A DNA stretch of 58,313 nt from a virus. The stretch lies in the IMG/VR virus record IMGVR_UViG_3300037264_003745, positions 1 through 58,313 of that record; one strand, given 5' to 3'. The stretch's first letter is position 1; each line of letters opens with the position of its first letter. Shown in pieces: positions 15,051-24,393 of this stretch. Both the position numbers and the translations under genes were made by a program. Under the pieces are notes generated by a model. That model was not told where the DNA came from, searched no databases, and saw nothing but the letters and a program-made list of their open reading frames with translations.

Positions 15051-15983
15051 ATGACCAACTTCAATCCCGCGGGTGGGGCGATCCCGCACGAACGTGTGTA
15101 CGCGCACCAGCTCAGCGAGGGCGTGCGGAAGGGGAAGTACTGCATCATCGAGCGGATCTCCACCCACCCTCTCATCCTCGAGCACGGGACGCAGACCACA
15201 CCCGTCGTCGTCCCCACGCTCCCCACGGCCGCGCAGGATGGCCTCAGCACCATCTACTTCCGGGAGGGGCTCGGTGAGGCCGTCCTCGAGATGTTCCAGA
15301 CGACCGCACAGACCCTCGTGCCCTCGCGTCACGCGACGAAGGGCATCCTGATCGGCTGCGACGTCGTCAACAACGAGTCGGTCGAGTTCGTCCCCGGCGG
15401 CAACCACGCCGCGAACCCGCTCGGCTGTCTCGCCGGCACCGATCCGGGCGTCTTCATCCGCGCCACGTTCGAGTTCGCGGACACCAGCGGCACCGACCAG
15501 TTCGTCGTCGGCTTCCGCAAGCAGGCAGCCTACGCCGTGCCGACCTCCTTCCTCACGACGGGCGACGCTCTTTACACCGACTACTTCGGCATCGGGTTCA
15601 GCGGCACCGCGGCCTCGAACCTCGTGAAGACCGCATCCGACCTCAACGACGCCGGGTCGGCCGTCGTCACCTCCACGGGCTTCGCCTGGGCGGACGGTCT
15701 CATCCACACGCTCGAAGTCCGCGTCAAGGGTCGCCGCGTCACCTGTGCGATCAACGGTGTCGTGCTCGGCAGCTCGGTGAAGAAGGACGGGCTCGGTGCC
15801 GCGATCACCGCGCAGTCGACTCTCACGACTCCGGTCTTCTCGTTCGATGCCGGCGACTTCCTGATCCCCTTCATCTTCCACCGCTACGACGCCACGACAC
15901 CGGGTGCGGTCTACCTCCGCAAGCTGGTCGTCGGGCAGCTTCTCGAGGACGGGCTCGATCCGTCCGGGAAGGGACCGCAGTAG
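15051..15983 (+). CDS. Putative capsid-decoration or lectin-like virion protein
   Basis: The protein has 310 residues. The N-terminal 100 residues include HPLILEHGTQTTPVVVPTLP. The C-terminal about 200 residues look beta-sandwich-like (FIRATFEFADTSGTDQFVVG, then FAWADGLIHTLEVRVKGRRV), resembling concanavalin A/laminin-G-type lectin domains. Its place right after the capsid gene and attenuator suggests a capsid surface or head-fibre protein that may bind glycans. I infer the fold by eye only. The GAGGAG-type site before ATG 15051 is good. Confidence 0.5.
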   Translation: MTNFNPAGGAIPHERVYAHQLSEGVRKGKYCIIERISTHPLILEHGTQTTPVVVPTLPTAAQDGLSTIYFREGLGEAVLEMFQTTAQTLVPSRHATKGILIGCDVVNNESVEFVPGGNHAANPLGCLAGTDPGVFIRATFEFADTSGTDQFVVGFRKQAAYAVPTSFLTTGDALYTDYFGIGFSGTAASNLVKTASDLNDAGSAVVTSTGFAWADGLIHTLEVRVKGRRVTCAINGVVLGSSVKKDGLGAAITAQSTLTTPVFSFDAGDFLIPFIFHRYDATTPGAVYLRKLVVGQLLEDGLDPSGKGPQ

Positions 15984-15987
15984 CTCG

Positions 15988-16719
15988 ATGGACTGGCTCC
16001 AGGAGGGTCGACGCCGGGCGAACTCGCGCATGCAGTCGATGGTCGACTCTGCGCCGACCCTCTCCGTTCCCATCCGCGACACCGCGGAATCCGCTCCCGG
16101 CTGGCGCTACCTCGGCGAGACCTACTCCTGCATCCCCGACGCCGTCTACCCGTGGGATCCGGCGGTCGTTCGCGCCATCCGTGAGTTCTGCTCGGACGCG
16201 GTCCCCATCTCCATCCGCTCCGTCTGGAAGTCCTCTCGCCTCGATGGCGAACCCCGAACGATGGTCATCGTCCGTCACGGTCTCGCGCGCTCCATCCGCG
16301 ATCCGATCGCCCCGATTCACCACTTCGACTGCATCATGCCGTCGACTCCGGTTTCGGGCGGCGTGCGACTCCCGAAGCCCAACTACATCGAGCTCAACTG
16401 GTACGACAAGGAGGTCCGCCCGTGGGGGTACGATCTGCCCGGTGCGTACCTCCCGTTCGATTGGGAGCTCCATGCGTGCCTCCGTCGTGCGTACGTCGAC
16501 TCCCTCTCTCCAACCGAGCTGGTCGACTATCTCGTCTCGCCATACAACGCGAGGCAGAAGATCCGAACGAAGCAGAAGAAGGATGAGGAAGCGTACGTCA
16601 ACAACGACGTGCAGACCTATGCTGCGAAGAAGATCGCAGGCATGTCGGATGTCGAGCTGAAGGAAGCGGTGCTGGGAGAACCCCCGCCACCCGAATCCAG
16701 TCCAAGAGGAGATCACTAA
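15988..16719 (+). CDS. Hypothetical virion protein
   Basis: The protein has 243 residues and starts MDWLQEGRRRANSR, 4 bases after the previous stop. The central part is rich in aromatic residues and Pro (WYDKEVRPWGYDLPGAYLPF). The C-terminal 60 residues are helical and charged with a KQKKDEEAY stretch. It is conserved-looking and folded but not recognised. It belongs to the head/connector block between the decoration-like and adaptor genes. Confidence 0.65.
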   Translation: MDWLQEGRRRANSRMQSMVDSAPTLSVPIRDTAESAPGWRYLGETYSCIPDAVYPWDPAVVRAIREFCSDAVPISIRSVWKSSRLDGEPRTMVIVRHGLARSIRDPIAPIHHFDCIMPSTPVSGGVRLPKPNYIELNWYDKEVRPWGYDLPGAYLPFDWELHACLRRAYVDSLSPTELVDYLVSPYNARQKIRTKQKKDEEAYVNNDVQTYAAKKIAGMSDVELKEAVLGEPPPPESSPRGDH

Positions 16720-16722
16720 GCC

Positions 16723-17595
16723 ATGTCGTCTCAGCCCAACATCGCACCGCAGATCGTCTCGTTCGTCGCGCCTCGCCGCTCGTACGTCCTTCACAACGCG
16801 AAGCCGAAGCGCGTCGAGGTGATGTACGTCGGGAACCTGATGACGCTTCCCGCCATCGACGAGGTCCACGCCATCAAGGCCGATACGGACGCGGACGGCG
16901 ATCCCATCCCCGGCACGTACGTTCTCGAGGACCAGTACATCTTCATCCCCGACATCGGAGACGAGGTGCTGATCTTCGACTGCGCGAAGGCCATTGCCCA
17001 CATCCTTGGTCTGAAGCGGGGATCGGACGGCAAGCTCACCGAGGCCACGGGCCACTTCGCGGTTGGGGGTGTCAGTCTCCTCCCGCGCCACTCCACGAAG
17101 GAGCAGTGGCAGGGAGTGGCGGCGACGGGTGAGCAGCGGGCGTGGATGACGCGTGTGCGGGTGGCGCAGCAGCTCATCCAGGACGTGGATGAGAAGAATG
17201 CTCGGCGGAAGTCCGCGGGGATGGACGCGGTCCACGGTGGCCCGGAGTGGGACGCGGCGCGCGCGCTCATCACCGAGTACAACGCCGTCATGCAGCAGGA
17301 TGCGCGGAAGGTACTCTCGATCTCTCCGGTCGCCTCGGAGAAGCTCGACGACGACATCGAGATCACGGCGATTGCGCGGGCGAAGGCGATGGAGCTCGCG
17401 ACCACGGTGTCGGAGGGCAAGAAGATCGACGCTCAGCAGCTCTTCAACGAGCTGATGGACGATCCGAAGATCCGGCAGTGGGCACAGAAGGAGTGGAGGT
17501 TCCGTCGTCGCGGCCACGAGCCGATCAAGGACGCGGAACTCGTCGCCGCTGCGGAGCTCGGCGTGCCGGTCAGCGCGGTAGGTCTGGAGAAGTAG
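16723..17595 (+). CDS. Hypothetical virion protein
   Basis: The protein has 290 residues. The N-terminal about 110 residues are beta-rich (SFVAPRRSYVLHNAKPKRVE; YIFIPDIGDEVLIFDCAKA). The C-terminal part is helical and charged. ATG 16723 lies just after the preceding stop, with AGGAG upstream. Position before the adaptor gene suggests a head-completion or connector-associated role. No motif identifies it. Confidence 0.65.
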   Translation: MSSQPNIAPQIVSFVAPRRSYVLHNAKPKRVEVMYVGNLMTLPAIDEVHAIKADTDADGDPIPGTYVLEDQYIFIPDIGDEVLIFDCAKAIAHILGLKRGSDGKLTEATGHFAVGGVSLLPRHSTKEQWQGVAATGEQRAWMTRVRVAQQLIQDVDEKNARRKSAGMDAVHGGPEWDAARALITEYNAVMQQDARKVLSISPVASEKLDDDIEITAIARAKAMELATTVSEGKKIDAQQLFNELMDDPKIRQWAQKEWRFRRRGHEPIKDAELVAAAELGVPVSAVGLEK

Positions 17596-17628
17596 TCGGA
17601 GGTCGAAGGTCGGAAAGGGGGATTCGAG

Positions 17629-18264
17629 ATGACGCCCGCAGCCGCCATCAGCATCATCATCTCGGACTACGACAGCGCTGATCCGACCGACGCCGACAAT
17701 GCCGCCCTCCGCGTGAAGTACCTCCGCTTCCTTCAGCACATCTACAGCTACGTCTGGAACATCCGAGAGTGGGAGTGGACGTACAAGGAGGCGACAGTCA
17801 CCATCACGGCGGGCAACAACTACGTCGCACTCCCGACGGACTTCCAGTCGCTCGGGCAGCAGGGATCGCTCTACGACCAGAACGGCCTTCAGTTCGTGCC
17901 AAAAGCCCGATACATCGTCGAGAGGCTGCGGCGATCCGGGGGGAGCAGCACTGGCATCTTCGCGGTGTGGGGTGGGAAGATCCAGCTCCCCTATGCCGTG
18001 TCAGCGACCACGGTCCTCACGATCTTCTACCGCCTCCGCGCCGAGACGCTCGCGGACGGCTCCACGGAGATGACGATACCGGATCGCTACGCTCACACCG
18101 TGATCATTCCCGGACTCGTCTTCCGGGCACAAGAGAAGAAGCAGGACGCGCGCGAGACGTGGTCGCAGCAGTTCAACAGCGGTCTCAGCCAGATGGCAGC
18201 GGAAGAGAATCCGTCGAAGTTCGAGAACGTGCGCATGCCGCTCATGATGAGAGGCGGATGGTAG
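17629..18264 (+). CDS. Putative tail adaptor (gp4/gp11-like)
   Basis: The protein has 211 residues. An N-terminal helical block (LRFLQHIYSYVWNIREWEWT) is followed by a beta-rich middle (ATVTITAGNNYVALPTDFQS) and a C-terminal helix region. This resembles the podoviral adaptor/tail-tubular-A family that forms a ring under the portal. Size (about 200 residues) and place after the head genes agree. Aromatic-rich helices at this position are typical. Confidence is moderate because the call is by pattern, not alignment. Confidence 0.6.
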   Translation: MTPAAAISIIISDYDSADPTDADNAALRVKYLRFLQHIYSYVWNIREWEWTYKEATVTITAGNNYVALPTDFQSLGQQGSLYDQNGLQFVPKARYIVERLRRSGGSSTGIFAVWGGKIQLPYAVSATTVLTIFYRLRAETLADGSTEMTIPDRYAHTVIIPGLVFRAQEKKQDARETWSQQFNSGLSQMAAEENPSKFENVRMPLMMRGGW

Positions 18265-18293
18265 GACGCAGGGAACGGAGAACGGAGAACAAG

Positions 18294-19454
18294 ATGAAGA
18301 GACTGCTGCTGTCGGCGACGGTGATCGCCACGCTCATGGCCGGAGCCATGCCCGTGCCCGCACACGCACAGGCGCTCGTGCGTGTGGCGACGGAGACGAA
18401 GTACGTCACGCTCGCCGCCGGTTTCGATCTCGACGGCGAGGCGGCGGACGACAACCAGATCGTCACGGTTGTGACTCTCGCCGACTCGACGACCTTCACC
18501 ATCGCCGCCCAGCCGGACTCCTGCCGCCTGATCGACATGACGATCGTCGACGCCGACTCGTCGACCACGGCCGGGACCGTCACCTTCACCGGCACGGACT
18601 GCTTCGGCTACGCCCGCGTCTGCCAATTCGACTTCGCCGTCGCGGCGACCCGTGGCTCCGGCGTGAAGACGCTCCCCGTGACGACCGGACCTCCGAACTC
18701 GAGCTGCCGCCTCGGCGCAGTCACGTCGATCATCTCATCCGCTCTCACAGGGGAGGGCGGAGCCGGAGACACGATCCTCGTGGGCTATACCTCGAACAGC
18801 GAAAACACCTGGACCGGATACGGGAAGCTCGACGTCGGGCCGTCCGGCGAGCACGTCGTCAACCTCCTCGGTTCCTACTCCGAGGGCAAGCGGATCACGA
18901 CGGCCGGCGTGACGACTACGACCATCGACTCCGTCGCCACGAATGGTGCATTCACGAATGTCGTCGCGGGCGATCTCATCACGATCGGTCTCGGCGATCT
19001 CGTGTACGAGCTCCAAGTCGTGTCTCGGGCGAGCGCCGAGCAGATCGTCGTCCACAAGGCAGTGAAGATCCCGACAGCCGGCCAGACGTTCACGTTCAAG
19101 CACAAGTACGTGACGACCGACCCGACCGACCGGATATGGATTCCGACGGCCGTCTGGAAAGCACTGGCCGTCAACTGGAGCATCGACTCGAACACGGACA
19201 CCGGTGGAGTCGTCGCGCTCCTGGAGTGCATCGACCATTTGGGTATCGACGCTCCCGAGGGCAAGTGGGTGCCGGTCGAAACCGTCACGACTGCGAGCAC
19301 CGTGGCGCAAGCTCCGACGGTGGACGGGCTCGGCCCGGTGAATCTGGCGTTGACGCCGTTCTCTTACTGCCGCGTCGGGCATCGGTTCGGGACCGGCGAC
19401 GACGGCGATACCGGAGTCGAGGACATCAACATCAGCGTTGCTCTATCGAAGTGA
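18294..19454 (+). CDS. Virion-region protein with an apparent Sec signal peptide
   Basis: The protein has 386 residues. The N-terminus MKRLLLSATVIATLMAG, ending in AHAQA, is an excellent signal peptide with a likely AxA cleavage site near residue 25. The rest is beta-rich and Thr-rich, with at least seven Cys, suggesting disulfides in an oxidising compartment. It sits between adaptor and endolysin genes, where exported proteins are not expected. It may be secreted to the periplasm late in infection or be an acquired host gene. GGAG lies upstream of ATG 18294. Confidence 0.65.
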   Translation: MKRLLLSATVIATLMAGAMPVPAHAQALVRVATETKYVTLAAGFDLDGEAADDNQIVTVVTLADSTTFTIAAQPDSCRLIDMTIVDADSSTTAGTVTFTGTDCFGYARVCQFDFAVAATRGSGVKTLPVTTGPPNSSCRLGAVTSIISSALTGEGGAGDTILVGYTSNSENTWTGYGKLDVGPSGEHVVNLLGSYSEGKRITTAGVTTTTIDSVATNGAFTNVVAGDLITIGLGDLVYELQVVSRASAEQIVVHKAVKIPTAGQTFTFKHKYVTTDPTDRIWIPTAVWKALAVNWSIDSNTDTGGVVALLECIDHLGIDAPEGKWVPVETVTTASTVAQAPTVDGLGPVNLALTPFSYCRVGHRFGTGDDGDTGVEDINISVALSK

Positions 19455-19492
19455 CGACGGACGGCGGACGACGGACGACGGGCGGTGTACCG

Positions 19493-19972
19493 ATGAAGAT
19501 CCCTTTGGGCATCGAAGAAATCCGAGCACTGTACGGTGATCCGCGTCCTCTCATCAAGGACGACGGCTCGACCTGTCCCGCGTGGGAGTCGATGATTCTC
19601 ACCTGGGTCAATCTCCCCGCCAGCCTGCCGCTCGGCTGGGATCTCAATCACACCGTCACCCGCATCCGAGTGAACAAGGCCATCGCCAATCTCACCCGCA
19701 CCACGCTCGAGCAGATCTACCACGACGGTCTGTGGCACCTGCTTCTGACGTTCGACGGCTGCTACTGCTGGAGGCCGAAGCGGACGAGCTCACGGCTGTC
19801 GCTCCACGCGTGGGGTGCGGCGATCGACTTGAACGCTGGAATGAACCTGATCGGGATGGCCGGGAATCAGGACGAGCGCCTGCTGGCGGTGTTCCGTAAG
19901 CACGGCTGGGTGTGGGGTGGCTCATTCCACTTCCCGGACGCGATGCACTTTCAGGCCGCGGCTGGATACTGA
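19493..19972 (+). CDS. M15-family peptidase, probable endolysin
   Basis: The protein has 159 residues. It shows the M15 (VanY / L-alanyl-D-glutamate peptidase) zinc pattern: SLHAWGAAIDLN (His and Asp ligands, about residues 103-114) and HFPDAMHFQ (about 144-152, catalytic and third His). It should cleave peptidoglycan peptide bridges. No signal peptide is present, so export would rely on a holin or on virion delivery. It lies among tail genes rather than with the envelope operon, so it may also act during entry. Its stop overlaps the next start (TGATG). Confidence 0.8.
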   Translation: MKIPLGIEEIRALYGDPRPLIKDDGSTCPAWESMILTWVNLPASLPLGWDLNHTVTRIRVNKAIANLTRTTLEQIYHDGLWHLLLTFDGCYCWRPKRTSSRLSLHAWGAAIDLNAGMNLIGMAGNQDERLLAVFRKHGWVWGGSFHFPDAMHFQAAAGY

Positions 19973-21249
19973 TGGCAAAGATCCCCTCGACAGCATCGGA
20001 GTTCCACATCCGTCCTGGCGTCGCTCCGCTCGAGGACGCTGGCTGGGCCGGCGTCAACACCGAGGACGATCCGATCTCCCTCCGCGCCAACGAGCTTCAG
20101 CGCGGGCAGAATCTCCGACGCCAGGGGAAGATCCTGAAGAGTCGGCCGGGCCTCGTCCAGAAGATCGACCTCGCCACTGTCGCCGGCTTCTCGCCCGGCG
20201 CTGTCATGTGGATGAAGGAAGCTCCGATCACGGGCACGCCCCTCAACCTGTGGGCGAGCAGCTTGGGCGTCTACGGAGCCACCCCCGACGAGGGTGCCTC
20301 CATCCTCCGGCTCGAGTCAACCGCGGTGCCTATGGAGCATCGCTACGCCGCCTTCACCGCTGCCGCCGACAGACAGATCCCGCTCGCATCCTACGGGAGC
20401 AGACTCATCATCGGCGACGGCTCCGTCCTCCGCGAGCTCATCCGCATCGTTCACTACCCTGGTCCCGGTACGGATGTCGCGCTCCGCATCCCCACAGCTC
20501 CCACCGCCATACTCGCGCAGATCCCCGGCTACGCGATCCGCTGCCTCCTCGAGTTCGACGGCAAGCTCTTCGTCGGCCTCGAGAATCTCACGACCGCCGC
20601 CAGCTCGAAGATCGCGGTGTGGGACGGCATGCAACTGACGGACGACATCACCTCCGTCCGACCGCCGCTCGCACTCGGGATCTGGCGAGACAAGCTCGTC
20701 GCCGGATTCGACGCGACAGCCGCCAACATCCGCGTGCGCAACCGCGGCGTCGCGCCCGGAACATGGAACACGTTCGCCCTCGCCGGCTCCCTCTGCGCCA
20801 CTCAAGGCAACGCGATGCAGGAGTTCGGACCCTACCTCTACATCGCAAGCGGCGCGGACAAGATATTCAAGTTCGACGGTGCCGCGCTCACCCTCGTCCA
20901 CACTATCACTGACTGCGCGACGAACGGCCGCGGTGTGACATCCCTCGTTCTCCACAACGATCTCCTCTACTATGGCTGGAACGCCATCACCACCTATGTA
21001 GCTTCTCTCGGCCGCCACGATCCCGATTCCACTGCCACAGAGTGGGTCGACTCCTACAGGGTGCTGGCAACTGGGGCGACTGCACTCTTCAACACCATCT
21101 CAGCCCTCGCCTCCTATCGCGGTAGAATCGCCTGCGGTGGGTATGGGCGCGGGATCATATCCACTGGAGCCTTCGTGGGAGACACCCCGATCGCAATCGC
21201 TCTCGGCTCCGCAGCAGGTTTCAACATCCTTCAATTCCTACGTTTCTGA
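19972..21249 (+). CDS. Putative tail protein, beta-propeller-like
   Basis: The protein has 425 residues. The start overlaps the endolysin stop by one base. Repeated beta segments with Trp/Gly turns (FDGKLFVGLENLTTAASSK; GPYLYIASGADKIFKFDGA; LLYYGWNAITTYVA) look like a multi-bladed propeller. It ends two bases before the next, similar gene. It is likely a tail-tube or nozzle component of a podoviral tail. No enzyme motif seen. Confidence 0.6.
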   Translation: MAKIPSTASEFHIRPGVAPLEDAGWAGVNTEDDPISLRANELQRGQNLRRQGKILKSRPGLVQKIDLATVAGFSPGAVMWMKEAPITGTPLNLWASSLGVYGATPDEGASILRLESTAVPMEHRYAAFTAAADRQIPLASYGSRLIIGDGSVLRELIRIVHYPGPGTDVALRIPTAPTAILAQIPGYAIRCLLEFDGKLFVGLENLTTAASSKIAVWDGMQLTDDITSVRPPLALGIWRDKLVAGFDATAANIRVRNRGVAPGTWNTFALAGSLCATQGNAMQEFGPYLYIASGADKIFKFDGAALTLVHTITDCATNGRGVTSLVLHNDLLYYGWNAITTYVASLGRHDPDSTATEWVDSYRVLATGATALFNTISALASYRGRIACGGYGRGIISTGAFVGDTPIAIALGSAAGFNILQFLRF

Positions 21250-21250
21250 C

Positions 21251-23704
21251 ATGGCATACTTTGCTTCGACCTTCAGCGTGCTCACTGGGGCGAAGGGCTG
21301 CTTCTCCGGCATCCTCGCGTGGATCAACGAGAACTGGAGCGGTGGCATCCGCATTCACCTCCCCCCGAACTGCTCGACGGTCGAGAATCCCCCTTCCGGG
21401 GACAGCTACGTCAACCGCCAGTATCTCGTCGGCGGTCATACACGGAATCTCGTCATCGACGAGATGTTTCGTGCATCGGTGCAAGGGATTCCTCCTCCGC
21501 CGTCGCCGACTGTCTCCTCTGGTGCTGGCGCAATCGCGCAGATCGGCTACCTCCGCTACTACGACGGGATCACGGGCGAGCGATCCACCCTCTCGAGCGG
21601 CTTGGTCTTCACGGGTGACGTCACCCGCGCTTGGACGAGTCTCCCCACCTCTCCCGGCGAGGTCATCGTGCTCGACGGGGTTGCCACTATCTCGTCAGGC
21701 ACCGTCACCGGAACCGGCACCAACTTCCACGATCTCCGTCCAGGAGACCGCATCGCCGTGTCAACCACGCTCACCCGCTGGGCGCAGGTGGAGGTGGTTA
21801 CCTCCTCGACGTCCATGACGATCGACGACGCCGCGATGTCCGGGACCGGGGTGGCGCTCGTAGTCAAGCCCGTGCAGAGGATCTCGCACGTCGAGCTGTG
21901 GGTGTCGGTGGGCGGCGCTCTCCCGCGTTTCATCCTCCGTGTCCGTATCGGCACGACCGCAGTCACGGAATCCGTCGCGACACTCGCACTCGGCGAAGCC
22001 TTCACCGACAACTACGAGCCGATGCCGCATGGCACCTACAACGTCATCTACAACAGCCGGCAGATTATGGCTGGTGTAGCGGGGCGACTCGATCGCGTCT
22101 TCATCTCACTGGTCGGATACCCGGAGAGGTACGGTGGGCTGAACTTTCAGGTGAAGTACGGCGAGACCATTGTCGGCCTCGTGCGCACGCGTGATTACGT
22201 CGTCGTCCTCTGCCCGAAGTCCTCTTACCGTTTGCAAGGCTTCACGGAGGATGACTTCACGCTCTCGGTGCTCGAGCCGGAGATCGGTGGGCTCAGTCAC
22301 GGCGCGAATGCTGTGTGTGGGGGGCAGATTTTCATACCGTCGCGGGAGCAGATCCAGACCTTCGATGGCGCTTTCCACGATGCGATGCCGACGAGGCGAA
22401 GTGAGTGGGTGCGGAACGTGCGCGCGTCCCCGGACGCGTATCAAGGAGGTGTCGGAATGGTGGATCCGGGGAGTCAGACCTATCGGTTCATGCCATTCCA
22501 ACCGAGATTGACGGCTGAGGTGACTAGCGACCTCCCCGCTCCTCCGGTTGCGCCGACGTCGGGCTGTCCTGATGTGTGGTTGGATGGGATCGAGCAGATA
22601 CTCGGGGAGCGGCTCTACTTCCTTCAGTATGTCAGCGCTGGGATTTGTGGGTACTTCTACTTCTCTGACGACCAGATCCCGGTGCTATGTCTGCAAACAT
22701 ACCCCACCGGAGTCGAAGATTATGACGCCATCATCTTCGCATCCGGAGATGGCGGCGCATTCATCCTCGGCTACGACAACACCAACTACCTGCTCCGGGA
22801 ATTCGCCCGCCGCGAACTTCCAACACTTCTGGCGAGTACCGCGAAGGCAGTGCCGGGAGTGGGTGCGGAAGGTCTCGCTGGAATCGTCTATCAGGGCGAG
22901 CCTTATATCTTCGTGGATCTGGAAACCTCCCCCGCAATCTACAAGTACACGGGTGGTGCGCTCGTGGCCGAAACCATCCCCGCTGTGGCTCCGCCCGCTA
23001 TTCCCCACATGGGCTTTCCGGCGATGACGGAGTTTTTCGTGGTCGGAGATGATCTCTACCACGTCAGCGCACTGATAGATCCAACCACAAATCCGGCCGA
23101 TCCTATCTACACCTACTACAAGATTTACAGAAAGAGCGGCGGGACATGGACGGCGTTCGGATTGCCAGAGTTCTCCGGGGTGAATCTTATCGTTGCTGGC
23201 GCAGTCTCCTACGATGGCGCTCTCTACATCTTCGGGGCAGGGGGGGGAATGTTCGACTGGGTAGTCCTCAAAGTCGTCGGCTCAACCGTTACGCTCGAGC
23301 TCGTCTCCACTGGGATGCAGCTCTCCAGTCCTTGCGTCTTCAACGGCTACCTCTACTACATCGCGGATCCCGGTGCCTCCTACCCGAATCAGCCCTACCT
23401 CGGCCGCTTCGACGGCACAACCTGGGACGACACTCATCTGGCCCTTTCGTCCTTCATCCCCGGCATGGTCGGGTACGGTTGGGATGGTCCCAAGGGGACC
23501 GTGTTCCTCGGAGCCATGGGCGATTCGCTGCGCCTGATCATCTTCGACGAGCATCCGACGAGCCCGTGTGAGTTCAACATCTACTCGTCGCCCGGAATCA
23601 ACACTGCTGGAACGTGGGTCTGTCATGCCGCCCGTCACATGGGCCTCACGAGTCACGACTACGGCGGCCCGTCCTTCCCCGGCGCTATGGGTATCGTCTC
23701 CTAA
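21251..23704 (+). CDS. Large tail protein, tail-tubular-B/nozzle-like
   Basis: The protein has 817 residues, starting one base after the previous stop. The middle and C-terminal parts are rich in beta-turn repeats such as FDGAFHDAM, YRFMPFQPRL, FNGYLYYIADPG and GRFDGTTWDD, consistent with propeller-like domains. Size and place after the adaptor block fit a podoviral tail nozzle (tail tubular protein B/gp10-type). It is adjacent to a third small beta-rich protein. Identification is by context and composition. Confidence 0.6.
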   Translation: MAYFASTFSVLTGAKGCFSGILAWINENWSGGIRIHLPPNCSTVENPPSGDSYVNRQYLVGGHTRNLVIDEMFRASVQGIPPPPSPTVSSGAGAIAQIGYLRYYDGITGERSTLSSGLVFTGDVTRAWTSLPTSPGEVIVLDGVATISSGTVTGTGTNFHDLRPGDRIAVSTTLTRWAQVEVVTSSTSMTIDDAAMSGTGVALVVKPVQRISHVELWVSVGGALPRFILRVRIGTTAVTESVATLALGEAFTDNYEPMPHGTYNVIYNSRQIMAGVAGRLDRVFISLVGYPERYGGLNFQVKYGETIVGLVRTRDYVVVLCPKSSYRLQGFTEDDFTLSVLEPEIGGLSHGANAVCGGQIFIPSREQIQTFDGAFHDAMPTRRSEWVRNVRASPDAYQGGVGMVDPGSQTYRFMPFQPRLTAEVTSDLPAPPVAPTSGCPDVWLDGIEQILGERLYFLQYVSAGICGYFYFSDDQIPVLCLQTYPTGVEDYDAIIFASGDGGAFILGYDNTNYLLREFARRELPTLLASTAKAVPGVGAEGLAGIVYQGEPYIFVDLETSPAIYKYTGGALVAETIPAVAPPAIPHMGFPAMTEFFVVGDDLYHVSALIDPTTNPADPIYTYYKIYRKSGGTWTAFGLPEFSGVNLIVAGAVSYDGALYIFGAGGGMFDWVVLKVVGSTVTLELVSTGMQLSSPCVFNGYLYYIADPGASYPNQPYLGRFDGTTWDDTHLALSSFIPGMVGYGWDGPKGTVFLGAMGDSLRLIIFDEHPTSPCEFNIYSSPGINTAGTWVCHAARHMGLTSHDYGGPSFPGAMGIVS

Positions 23705-23705
23705 C

Positions 23706-24356
23706 ATGCCCAGCTCACTCATCCTCGTCGGCAACTACTCGGACCTCAAATCCCAAGGCGTCGTCCACTGGTACGACGACGACTACACGACGCCCGGCAC
23801 GACGCAGGGCCGCGCCACCACGTTCGCCTACCTCACTCGCCCCGGTCATCGTGTCGGCAACGTCTTCATCGGAGACAGCCTCGGCCGCATCTTCGAGGAG
23901 GACACCGCCGACACCGTCGCGTTCCCCGGCGAGTCGGTCATCGCCTCCTCCCACCTCACCATGGGCGACGTTGGCGGCGGCGACGACGAAGGGAAGCGGC
24001 TCGTCCGCTGCTGGTCGTACGTGGAGTCCGAGTCCTCCGCCTGGACCTTCCGCGTCTGGTCGGGGGACGAGCGCGCCTACCCACCGTTCCGGGCCATGAA
24101 CTGGATTCGACTGATCAAGCCGGGCGGGGAGTCGATCACCGCGTCCAAGCTGACCGGGACGGTGACGTGGGAGGAGGCTGATACTCGAACCCAGCCCAAG
24201 ACCGTTCACTCTCATCAGCCTGAGAAGGAGACCGCGGGTCGCGGCTTCACGTTCGAGTACCGCTTCCAGAACCCCATCAACGTCCGCTTCTATGGCTTCG
24301 GCGGTGTGGTGGAGCCGGGCAGGACAAGACGACCTCTTGTGGAGGTGACGCCGTGA
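23706..24356 (+). CDS. Hypothetical tail protein
   Basis: The protein has 216 residues and starts MPSSLILVGNYSDLKS, one base after the previous TAA. It is beta-rich with aromatic residues and ends FGGVVEPGRTRRPLVEVTP. The C-terminal piece TFEYRFQNPINVRFYGFGG suggests a receptor- or tail-domain fold. It completes the three-gene tail cluster. No motif recognised. Confidence 0.65.
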   Translation: MPSSLILVGNYSDLKSQGVVHWYDDDYTTPGTTQGRATTFAYLTRPGHRVGNVFIGDSLGRIFEEDTADTVAFPGESVIASSHLTMGDVGGGDDEGKRLVRCWSYVESESSAWTFRVWSGDERAYPPFRAMNWIRLIKPGGESITASKLTGTVTWEEADTRTQPKTVHSHQPEKETAGRGFTFEYRFQNPINVRFYGFGGVVEPGRTRRPLVEVTP

Positions 24357-24393
24357 GGGGTGCTAGGGTGTATCATCGGGTCGGGGTACGCTT

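Noticed and set aside
13409-15253. Long leftward open frame over the capsid gene
   Set aside because: Antisense shadow of scaffold, capsid and decoration-like genes, with Arg/Asp/Val-rich composition.
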